From Pseudomonadota bacterium (GTDB lineage: Bacteria; Desulfobacterota; Desulfovibrionia; Desulfovibrionales; Desulfovibrionaceae): 64,000 nucleotides of DNA. The stretch covers positions 124,001-188,000 of the forward strand of contig JAEYDL010000018.1 of NCBI GenBank assembly GCA_023403845.1, read 5' to 3'. The position numbers and the translations under genes are program-made. How positions within the stretch are numbered: the first letter of the stretch is position 1; each line of letters starts with the position of its first letter. Below the pieces are notes generated by a model. It was given only the letters and a program-made list of their open reading frames with translations, made no database searches and was not told where the DNA came from. This document shows positions 34,475-42,080 of the stretch, one piece after another.

Positions 34475-36298
34475 TCAATCCTGCTTTTCGTCCTTCTTCG
34501 CTTCCTCGCGCAGCCGCAAGCCGAGCTCGCGCAGCTGCTTGGCGGAGACGAAGTCCGGCGCGTTGGTCATGAGGCAGGTGGCCTTCTGCGTCTTGGGGAA
34601 GGCGATGACGTCGCGAATGGACTGGGAATGGGACATCAGCATGACCAGGCGGTCAAGCCCGAAGGCAATACCTCCATGCGGCGGCGCGCCATGCTCAAGA
34701 GCATGGATGAAGTACCCGAACTGTTCCTCATAGGCCTCCCGGGAAAAACCGAGGGCTTCGAACATGCGGCGCTGCACGTCGGCCTGATGGATACGGATGG
34801 AGCCGCCGCCGACCTCATTGCCGTTGAGCACCATATCGTAGGCGCGGGCATAGGTGGAAGCGGGATCGCTGACCATCTTTTCAAGATCGCCCTCTCTGGG
34901 AGCGGTGAAGGGATGGTGGCAGGCCACATAGCGCTTTTCCTCCTCACTGTATTCATACAGCGGGAAGTCGGTCACCCAGAGGAAATTCCAGGCGTCTTCG
35001 GGAATCAGGTTCAGATGCTCGCCCAGATGCACTCGCAGGTTGCCGAGAGCGGCATTGACCATGCCGGGCTCCCCGGCCTGGAAGAACACGATATCGCCGA
35101 CCTTGAGTTCCAGAGCCTCGCTCAGCCCCCTGCGTTCCTCTTCGGAAAGGAACTTGGCGATGGGGGACTGCCATTCGCCTTCGCGAATCTTGATCCAGGC
35201 AAGTCCCTGCGCTCCATAGATCTTCACAAAATCCGTGAACTCGTCGATTTCCTTGCGGGTGAGGCTCTCGCCTCCCGGCACCTTCATCGCTTTGACGAGC
35301 CTTGCGGAAGCGAACAGCTTGAACCCGGACCCACGCACGATGGGAGTCACGTCCCGCAGCTCAAGACCGAAACGGGTATCAGGCTTGTCCACGCCATAGC
35401 GGGCCATGGCTTCATCCCACGTCATGCGGGGGAAGGGATGCGGCAAATCAACGTTCATGGCTTCCTTGAACACGCGGATCATGAGCGATTCGGCCATATC
35501 CATGACCTGCTTCTCATCCGCGAAGCTCATTTCGATATCCACCTGAGTGAACTCGGGCTGGCGGTCGGCGCGCAGATCCTCGTCGCGGAAACAACGGGCG
35601 ATCTGAAAATAGCGATCAAGTCCGGCCATCATGCAGAACTGCTTGAACTGCTGCGGTGACTGAGGCAGGGCATAGAACTGCCCGTGGTTCAGACGCGAAG
35701 GCACGAGATAGTCCCGCGCCCCCTCGGGGGTCGATTTGGTGAGAATCGGCGTTTCCACCTCAAGGAATCCGTCTTCGGACAAAGCCTTGCGGATCGCCAT
35801 GGCCGTGCGGCTGCGCAGTTCGAGATTCCGGGCCATGCGCGGCCGGCGCAGGTCAAGGTAACGCCACTGAAGACGCAGAGTTTCTCCGGCCTCCACCCGA
35901 TCCTCGATGAGGAAGGGGGGCGTCTTGGACGTGTTGAGCAGCTTCCATTCGCTGACGACGACCTCGATCTCCCCGGTCCTGAGATTGGGATTAAGCATGC
36001 CTTCGGGACGGGGACGCACCTTGCCCTTGATCGCCAGCACATATTCCGAACGCAGCACCTTGGCCGCCTCATGCGCGGCCGGCGCGTATTCGGGGCTGAA
36101 CACGATCTGCGTCAGACCGTAACGATCCCGCAGGTCGATGAAAATCAGTCCGCCATGGTCGCGGCGATACTGAACCCAGCCCATGAGGCACACTTCGGCC
36201 CCGTTGTCCGCCATGGTCAGCTCACCGCAGGTACCGGTGCGCTTCCAGTCTCCCAGAGACTGGCACTCGACGGAATTTTCCCTGATTTCTTCAGTCAT
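34475..36298 (-). CDS. aspS: Aspartyl-tRNA synthetase, bacterial type
   Basis: The ATG at 36298 after AAAGGAAAGG gives 607 residues starting MTEEIRENSVECQSLGDW. The N-terminal OB fold that reads the anticodon contains GWVQYRRDHGGLIFIDLRDR. Class II motif 2 is FRDEDLRADRQPEFTQVDIE and motif 3 is GIAFGLDRLVML near the end. The GAD insertion of about 130 residues identifies the bacterial rather than archaeal type. Whether it also charges tRNA-Asn depends on GatCAB elsewhere. It lies 32 bases after hisS, an arrangement conserved in many bacteria. Confidence 0.95.
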   Translation of the reverse strand: MTEEIRENSVECQSLGDWKRTGTCGELTMADNGAEVCLMGWVQYRRDHGGLIFIDLRDRYGLTQIVFSPEYAPAAHEAAKVLRSEYVLAIKGKVRPRPEGMLNPNLRTGEIEVVVSEWKLLNTSKTPPFLIEDRVEAGETLRLQWRYLDLRRPRMARNLELRSRTAMAIRKALSEDGFLEVETPILTKSTPEGARDYLVPSRLNHGQFYALPQSPQQFKQFCMMAGLDRYFQIARCFRDEDLRADRQPEFTQVDIEMSFADEKQVMDMAESLMIRVFKEAMNVDLPHPFPRMTWDEAMARYGVDKPDTRFGLELRDVTPIVRGSGFKLFASARLVKAMKVPGGESLTRKEIDEFTDFVKIYGAQGLAWIKIREGEWQSPIAKFLSEEERRGLSEALELKVGDIVFFQAGEPGMVNAALGNLRVHLGEHLNLIPEDAWNFLWVTDFPLYEYSEEEKRYVACHHPFTAPREGDLEKMVSDPASTYARAYDMVLNGNEVGGGSIRIHQADVQRRMFEALGFSREAYEEQFGYFIHALEHGAPPHGGIAFGLDRLVMLMSHSQSIRDVIAFPKTQKATCLMTNAPDFVSAKQLRELGLRLREEAKKDEKQD

Positions 36299-36330
36299 AT
36301 CCTTTCCTTTGGACAAGTCTTGGTGTCGAT

Positions 36331-37575
36331 TTATCGAGACAGGCCGCGCACGGCTTCCGCAAGAGGCACAAGCGCCTGCTCGCCGCTGTCCATATTCTTG
36401 ATCATGACGCTCCGGGCGACGAGTTCGTCTTCGCCGATCAGCAGGCAGAAACGGGCACGGGAACGTCCGGCCTGACGCATGGCGCTCTTGACGCTGCGAG
36501 GAGTAAAGCTCATCTCGCCGCGGAAACCGGCATCGCGCAGAGTCTGAGTCAGCGAATACGCGGTTTCGCGGGCGGACTCGGTCAGAACCACCACATAAAA
36601 TTCTGGTCGAACCGGTTCGTGTTCCGGCAGCAACATGGCGAGACGCTCCATGCCGCAGGCAAAACCGAACCCGGGCACGTTTCCTCCGCCAAGCTGGGCC
36701 ACAAGGCCGTCATACCGACCGCCTCCGGCGACCGTCCCCTGAGCGCCGATGGCATCGGACACGACCTCGAACGTGGTCCGGGTATAGTAATCCAGACCGC
36801 GCACCAGTCTGTGGTTGATGACGTAGGGCACCTTTTCGGCGTCAAGCAGACGGCGCACGGTTTCAAAGTGCGCGGCGCAATCCGGACAGTTGTGCTCGAG
36901 AATTCTGGGGGCATCCGCGGTGTGTTCCTTGCAGGAGGGCACCTTGCAGTCAAGCACGCGCAAGGGATTGGTCACCATCCGGCGACGGCAGTCCTCGCAG
37001 AGAGCGCTTTCATCAAGTGTGGAAAGCCACTGGCGCAACGTGTCCCGGTACGCGGGACGACAGGACGGGCAGCCGAGCGAATTGAGCTGAAGGGTCAGAT
37101 TGCCAATGCCCAGGGCTTCGAGAAAACGCATGACCATAGTGATCATTTCCGCGTCGGCATACGGCTCGGCGGGGCCAAGGCACTCGCAATTGATCTGGTG
37201 GAACTGGCGCATCCGTCCCTTCTGGGGACGCTCGTAACGAAACATGGGACCGGTGGTGAACAGCTTGGTCACGGCATCCCCGGACCGCCCGCCTTCAATA
37301 TAGGCGCGCATGACGCCGGCGGTAGCCTCCGGCCGCAGTGTAAGCGAGCGCCCCTTGCGGTCGGGAAACGTATACATTTCCTTCTGCACCACATCGGTCT
37401 CCGTGCCGATGCCGCGGCTGAAAAGTTCGGTTCTCTCAAGAAGAGGCGTGCGCAGCTCCGTGAAGCCGTAACGGAAAAAGATGTCCCGGGCCACGCTTTC
37501 CATATGGGTGAACGTGTCGCTCTCGGGAGAAAAAAGATCGGCAAAGCCTTTAATGGCGGTTATGTGCTCGCTCAT
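36331..37575 (-). CDS. hisS: Histidyl-tRNA synthetase
   Basis: The class II synthetase begins MSEHITAIKGFADLFSPES. The ATG at 37575 has GAG at workable spacing; the in-frame ATG two codons earlier (37581) lacks room. Motif 2 is MFRYERPQKGRMRQFHQ, the histidine loops are LVRGLDYYTRTTFEV and AGGGRYDGL, and motif 3 is GFGFACGMERLAML. A four-cysteine insertion (CEDCRRRM, then CKVPSC) lies before the HisA loop. The product has 414 residues. It is the first gene of a two-gene operon with aspS. Confidence 0.95.
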   Translation of the reverse strand: MSEHITAIKGFADLFSPESDTFTHMESVARDIFFRYGFTELRTPLLERTELFSRGIGTETDVVQKEMYTFPDRKGRSLTLRPEATAGVMRAYIEGGRSGDAVTKLFTTGPMFRYERPQKGRMRQFHQINCECLGPAEPYADAEMITMVMRFLEALGIGNLTLQLNSLGCPSCRPAYRDTLRQWLSTLDESALCEDCRRRMVTNPLRVLDCKVPSCKEHTADAPRILEHNCPDCAAHFETVRRLLDAEKVPYVINHRLVRGLDYYTRTTFEVVSDAIGAQGTVAGGGRYDGLVAQLGGGNVPGFGFACGMERLAMLLPEHEPVRPEFYVVVLTESARETAYSLTQTLRDAGFRGEMSFTPRSVKSAMRQAGRSRARFCLLIGEDELVARSVMIKNMDSGEQALVPLAEAVRGLSR

Positions 37576-37745
37576 GGCCATACTCGCTTGGGTTCGGGTG
37601 GAAGGATTCGGAGCGGCTTCCGAACGCAACAGAATAGAGGAATCATGCAAGGTTGTCAAAAATTTCGGCCGTCCTCCACAAAATGGGGGCCTCTTCGCGC
37701 AATGACCGCCCCGTCGCTCCCGCGAGAAACAGTCGGAAGGACGGA

Positions 37746-38516
37746 TTACCCTTCATGCCCTATGATTCCCAGACAACCGATTATGAATATGTAGCTTCCT
37801 GAAATCAGGCAGAGCCAGGCCGCCAGCCTGCGGATCATCCCCGCGTTCAGACGGTCCACAAGCGCCGAACCCATGGCGATCCCGACCATCTGAACCAGTG
37901 TGAGCCAGCCTCCCGCAAACCAGTCGACAGCCTGATGCTGAATGTTGCCGAAACTCCCGGATACGGCCACCACGACGGAAAAGACAAGTCCGGCGGCCAC
38001 GGTGGATACGGCAGGACAACCGAGAGCAAGCATGATCGGAATCGAGAGCACGGGACCTCCGGCTCCCGTCATGGCGCAAATGAAGCTGGTTCCGGCGCCG
38101 ATCAGGAACAGACACCGGGCGCGCCATGGGGTCCCCTCGCGCATGAAGGCCCGTTCCCTCCCCTGCACGGGACGGAAAACCAGCCCTCCCGCCACGAGAA
38201 TCAGACAGCCCAGCAGCAGATTGAGATACGGCGCAGCCGTGTACGCCTTGCATACTGCGCCGGCATAGGCGAACGGAACGCCGCCGAGGCAGAGGGGTAT
38301 CGCGGTCTTCCAGTCCACGCGTCCGCGCCGGATGTAGAGGGTAACCCCGAGCAGGGACGAAAAAATGAAGGAAAAAAGAGCAGTGCCCATGGCCACATGA
38401 CTGGACATGGACAACAGGAGCGTCATGGCCGGAATGAGGATAATGCCGCCGATGCCGACACACCCTACGAGCAGCCCCACAAGCAGACCTACGGCGACCA
38501 TGAGCGCGGTCAGCAT
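37746..38516 (-). CDS. TauE/SafE-family permease (sulfite/organosulfonate exporter type)
   Basis: The ATG at 38516 with GGAGGAG upstream gives 256 residues and about eight hydrophobic spans. The first repeat begins LLVGLLVGCVGIGGIILIPAM and the second half repeats it as GAGTSFICAMTGAGGPVLSIP, as usual for TauE/SafE (DUF81). Members move sulfite, sulfonates, sulfoacetate and other anions. In a sulfur-reducing lineage sulfite is attractive, but nothing in the neighbourhood fixes the cargo. Its start overlaps the end of the GIY-YIG gene by 7 bases. Confidence 0.88.
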   Translation of the reverse strand: MLTALMVAVGLLVGLLVGCVGIGGIILIPAMTLLLSMSSHVAMGTALFSFIFSSLLGVTLYIRRGRVDWKTAIPLCLGGVPFAYAGAVCKAYTAAPYLNLLLGCLILVAGGLVFRPVQGRERAFMREGTPWRARCLFLIGAGTSFICAMTGAGGPVLSIPIMLALGCPAVSTVAAGLVFSVVVAVSGSFGNIQHQAVDWFAGGWLTLVQMVGIAMGSALVDRLNAGMIRRLAAWLCLISGSYIFIIGCLGIIGHEG

Positions 38517-38794
38517 GTCCGTTCTCCTCCGCCGGAAACTTCGCACGCGAAAGACGCGAGAGCCTCAGCCTTGCGCGAGCGTGGCAAACGCTGGATTCTG
38601 CTTTCCAGCCGGGCCGCAGCGGAACGATCCGGCTGTTCAGCGTACATTTCAAGACGCACCGGTCGCCGGGAACGCGTGTATCTGGCTCCTCCCGGCTTAA
38701 GTCCGTTATGCTGGTCCAGACGCCGTCTCACGTCTGTCGTAATGCCGCAATAAAGCGTTTCGTCCGCACACCGGACGAGGTAGACATACCACAT
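38510..38794 (-). CDS. GIY-YIG domain protein (UPF0213/YhbQ type)
   Basis: The ATG at 38794 with CGGAGA upstream gives 94 residues: WYVYLVRCADETLYCGITTD carries the GIY-YIG-like pair (VYLV and YCGIT), then the catalytic Arg in VRRRLDQHN and YTRSRRPVRLEM. The conserved Glu lies in RLESRIQRLPRSRK. Small single-domain members such as YhbQ cut DNA weakly and their role is unclear. It overlaps the start of the permease gene by 7 bases, so the two are probably co-translated. Confidence 0.9.
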   Translation of the reverse strand: MWYVYLVRCADETLYCGITTDVRRRLDQHNGLKPGGARYTRSRRPVRLEMYAEQPDRSAAARLESRIQRLPRSRKAEALASFACEVSGGGERTC

Positions 38795-39069
38795 GGGATT
38801 CTCCGCCTCTCCGAAAAGTTTTCGCATCCACCCACGGCAGCATATCCCCATCGTCATGTCCGGTCCAGCCGGAGAGGAACTTCCCCGAGAATCCGTATTC
38901 CCGAACGCCGGCGCCGTCCATGCCCTTCCCACCTGAAACAAGAAGAAACACCTGCCGCACGGCATTCGCACTTGACCGGCAATCGGGGGCAACCTACACT
39001 CGCCCTCTGCCGGTCTTCCCCGCCTGGCATGCTAAATAGAAAGAAATACAACAAAGGGAGGCTCCCCAT

Positions 39070-40686
39070 ATGTCTCGATTCCAAAAAGGCATGCTGGCTC
39101 TCGTCGTCGCGCTTGCGGCTGTCATCGCCGTCGGCTACGCCGGGATGCGCTATCTTGAAAATTCCGTTGCCGACGCCATTCGCGTCTGGGCGACCCAGAC
39201 TCCCGAAAACTGCCGCGTAACGCTCGGCGATGTCCGGTACTCCTTCAAGGACAACAACCTGTTCCTCGGCAAGGCCGGCTTTTCCTTCCTCTCCTCCGGC
39301 CAAAAAGTAACCACGACTATTGAATCTGTGGAAATTCACGGAATCGGAGACAGTTTCCTCAGTCTGCTCAAGAATCCCAAAGCCGAAATCAGGGAAACGG
39401 AATTTTCCGTGGCCGACTCCATCGTCGCCAGGGGTATCGTCTCTCGCACGCAAACCACCTTTGCTTCCGATTCCGTCGCAGTGGAGACGACCATCGGACA
39501 GCGAAACTTTTCCGACATCCGCATGAACACGGAACGGAGCCGGGTTCTGTTCTCCGCTCTCGGGAAGGATACCGCTTTGGAACTTCTCTATGCCGTTGCC
39601 TACAGAGAAGCTCAGACTTCCGACATTGCGGTCAATATCGGATCCGGGAACGAAAATGTAAAGGTAGCCGTAGCCAAGCTTGTGGAAACGAATATCAGCT
39701 ACGGAAGCGCCGAAAATACACATCTTGAAGGCATCACCGTGCATCTCGGGGATACATCTCTGTGCGCTCTTGATTCCATGACCGTCAGGGACGTGAATCT
39801 CCCCTCCCCCGCGGTCATGTCCAAATGGATGAACCTGACCGAAGAACCTTCCGATAGCGAGGCTCTGGCCCTGCTGGGCGATCTGTTCATGTCCACGGGC
39901 AAGCCGATGATCGGGGAATTCACGATGAGCGGCCTGAAGCTCACGATTCCCTCGGGCGAAAATGTGACTCTCGGCACATTCCGCATCGCCAACCCCAAGG
40001 TAGATCCCTTCACCGTGGACGTTGCCGTAGAACATCTCGTGCTTCCCCTCAGCATTGATCCCCAGCTCCAGCTTCTGCGCCTCACCGGGCTTCAGAACAT
40101 GGACCTGACGACCACCTTCTCCTTCTCCGGCCTCAATGCCTCCGACCTCTTCAGGGCGGCATATTCACTGAACATGGCCGGAGCGGGAACTCTGGACATG
40201 GGTTTTGAGGGCAGCCTTCCCGCCGCGGAATGGAAAGCAGCCGTTGAAAAATGGAAAGCCGTCGATGCGGCGCAGACCGGGGCCGACAAAGTCGATCCCG
40301 ACGCCGCTTCCGGCGATATCATGGAAACGCTGCTTCGCGAACACCTGATGCTGGTCAATATGGAAATCGGCTATGCCGATGAGGGGCTGCTGCCCCGCGG
40401 CATCAAGCTCGCCCAGATTTCCATGGGCCTGTCGACTGAACAGTGCCTTGAACTGATCCGGCAGCAAATCGTCATGACCACCATGGGTATAGGGAATCAG
40501 ATTCCCGACGCAGCGGCCAGGCTGAATGAATTCATCGATCATCCCGGCGCCGTCCGCCTGACCGTCAGACCCGAAAAACCCGTGCGATTCATGGACATCG
40601 AAAGCGGCGCCGCCGTTCCCCCGATCAGGCTCGAAGTGACCCCCGGGCCGAAGACGATCGGAGAACTCGTCGACGCCCTGAAATAA
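39070..40686 (+). CDS. Membrane-anchored periplasmic protein, YdgA (DUF945)-like
   Basis: The 538-residue protein has an uncleaved-looking signal anchor at residues 8-26 (MLALVVALAAVIAVGYAGM). Long beta-rich sequence follows with SFKDNNLFLGKAGFSFLSSG and many alternating segments like LEGITVHLGDTSLCALDSM. The length, anchor and beta pattern resemble YdgA/DUF945 proteins or AsmA-like lipid-path proteins; the assignment is tentative. GGGAGG lies at the right distance from the ATG. It is divergent from the GIY-YIG gene and just before recA. Confidence 0.6.
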   Translation: MSRFQKGMLALVVALAAVIAVGYAGMRYLENSVADAIRVWATQTPENCRVTLGDVRYSFKDNNLFLGKAGFSFLSSGQKVTTTIESVEIHGIGDSFLSLLKNPKAEIRETEFSVADSIVARGIVSRTQTTFASDSVAVETTIGQRNFSDIRMNTERSRVLFSALGKDTALELLYAVAYREAQTSDIAVNIGSGNENVKVAVAKLVETNISYGSAENTHLEGITVHLGDTSLCALDSMTVRDVNLPSPAVMSKWMNLTEEPSDSEALALLGDLFMSTGKPMIGEFTMSGLKLTIPSGENVTLGTFRIANPKVDPFTVDVAVEHLVLPLSIDPQLQLLRLTGLQNMDLTTTFSFSGLNASDLFRAAYSLNMAGAGTLDMGFEGSLPAAEWKAAVEKWKAVDAAQTGADKVDPDAASGDIMETLLREHLMLVNMEIGYADEGLLPRGIKLAQISMGLSTEQCLELIRQQIVMTTMGIGNQIPDAAARLNEFIDHPGAVRLTVRPEKPVRFMDIESGAAVPPIRLEVTPGPKTIGELVDALK

Positions 40687-40802
40687 TTTCCGGCGCGCGC
40701 CTCCAGGCGGGGCGCGCGCTTTCCACCTTTTCCCGGAACGTCCGGGTCCCCCTTTTCCGCATGTTGCCCCGGTCCGCCGGTTCTGATACACAGGCGGGTC
40801 GA

Positions 40803-40825
40803 GGTTTATGGTTGCGCCAATAACC
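40803..40825. promoter_or_regulatory. Imperfect inverted repeat upstream of recA
   Basis: GGTT-ta-TGG (40803-40811) faces CCA-at-AACC (40817-40825) across 5 bases, ending 26 bases before the recA start. It could be an operator, for example for LexA. It does not match the Geobacter-type GGTTN2CN4GN3ACC or the gamma-proteobacterial CTGT-N8-ACAG box, so the regulator is open. Confidence 0.35.
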
Positions 40826-40851
40826 GCCTACAGATACATGGAGTTCAACTC

Positions 40852-41967
40852 ATGGCAAAAAAGCCGACGCTTTCCCCGGAAGAAGCCCGCCGCGAAGCGC
40901 TGAAAACCGCCCTTGAAACCATCGAGCGCAAATTCGGCCAGGGCGCGGTCATGCGTCTGTCCGACGACGTGCACGTCAAGGTTCCCGTCATCCCCACCGG
41001 GTCCATCGGTCTTGATCTCGCACTCGGCATCGGAGGGATTCCCCGCGGTCGCGTCACAGAAATTTACGGTCCCGAATCTTCGGGCAAGACGACACTCACC
41101 CTGCACGTCATCGCCGAATGCCAGAAGCTCGGCGGCACGGCGGCCTTCGTCGACGCCGAACACGCTCTGGACATCAGCTACGCCAAACGTCTCGGCGTAA
41201 AGACCGACGAACTGCTCATCTCTCAGCCGGACCACGGCGAACAGGCTCTGGAAATTGCGGATATGCTGGTACGTTCGGGCGCGGTCGACCTTGTGGTCAT
41301 TGACTCCGTGGCCGCCCTCATCCCGCAGGCCGAACTGGAAGGAGCCATGGGCGAAACGCAGGTCGGCGGACACGCCCGTCTCATGTCCCACGCGCTCAGG
41401 AAGCTCACGGGCACCATCCACAAGTCCCGCACCGCCGTCATCTTCATCAACCAGATCCGTATGAAAATCGGGGTGACCGGCTACGGCAGCCCGGAAACGA
41501 CCACCGGCGGAAACGCCCTCAAGTTCTACTCCTCCGTGCGTCTGGACATCCGCAAGATCCAGACCCTCAAGGACAAGGAGGAAGCCTACGGTTCCCTCAC
41601 CCGGGTCAAGGTAGTCAAAAACAAGATGGCTCCGCCCTTCCGTGAAGCCAAATTCGACATCATCTGGGGCACCGGCATTTCCCGTTCCGGCGAAATCATC
41701 GATCTCGGCGTCGAAGCGGGCATCGTGGACAAGAGCGGCGCATGGTTCGCCTTTGGAACCGAAAAACTCGGACAGGGCAAGGAAAAGGTCCGTGCTCTTC
41801 TCGACGAAACGCCCGAACTGCGTGACGAAATCGAGTCCCGACTGCTCGAACATCTGGGCATGAGCGCCAAGACGTTCACCCCGAGCGAAGAAGACCTTGA
41901 TCCGGCCAATGACGCGGACCCGACGACGCTCATGGACGCTCCGGCTCTGGCCGACGACGACTATTGA
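40852..41967 (+). CDS. recA: Recombinase RecA
   Basis: The 371-residue protein contains Walker A GPESSGKT (73-80), the Walker B region LVVIDSVAAL, the DNA-binding loops AMGETQVGGHAR and NQIRMKIGVTGYGSPETTTGG, and an acidic C-terminal tail EEDLDPANDADP. RecA polymerises on single-stranded DNA, drives strand exchange and activates LexA cleavage. GGAG lies eight bases before the ATG. A weak hairpin and then alaS follow on the same strand. The lexA and recX genes are not in the window. Confidence 0.97.
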   Translation: MAKKPTLSPEEARREALKTALETIERKFGQGAVMRLSDDVHVKVPVIPTGSIGLDLALGIGGIPRGRVTEIYGPESSGKTTLTLHVIAECQKLGGTAAFVDAEHALDISYAKRLGVKTDELLISQPDHGEQALEIADMLVRSGAVDLVVIDSVAALIPQAELEGAMGETQVGGHARLMSHALRKLTGTIHKSRTAVIFINQIRMKIGVTGYGSPETTTGGNALKFYSSVRLDIRKIQTLKDKEEAYGSLTRVKVVKNKMAPPFREAKFDIIWGTGISRSGEIIDLGVEAGIVDKSGAWFAFGTEKLGQGKEKVRALLDETPELRDEIESRLLEHLGMSAKTFTPSEEDLDPANDADPTTLMDAPALADDDY

Positions 41968-41972
41968 TCCGC

Positions 41973-42008
41973 AAATCCGGTACGGCTTCTCCGCCGCGCC
42001 GGATTTTC
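41973..42008 (+). terminator. Weak terminator-like hairpin after recA
   Basis: AAATCCGG (41973-41980) and CCGGATTT (41999-42006) pair around an 18-base loop, followed by one more T. Read-through into alaS is likely. Confidence 0.45.
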
Positions 42009-42080
42009 ACAGCCAACCCAACCCGGCCCGGACAGGCCCGGAAGCGGCATTGCCGCCATCCCGTTTTCAGGAGACTCCGC

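Noticed and set aside
40803..40825. Assignment of the recA inverted repeat as a known LexA box
   Set aside because: It fits neither GGTTN2CN4GN3ACC nor CTGT-N8-ACAG; kept only as an unassigned element.
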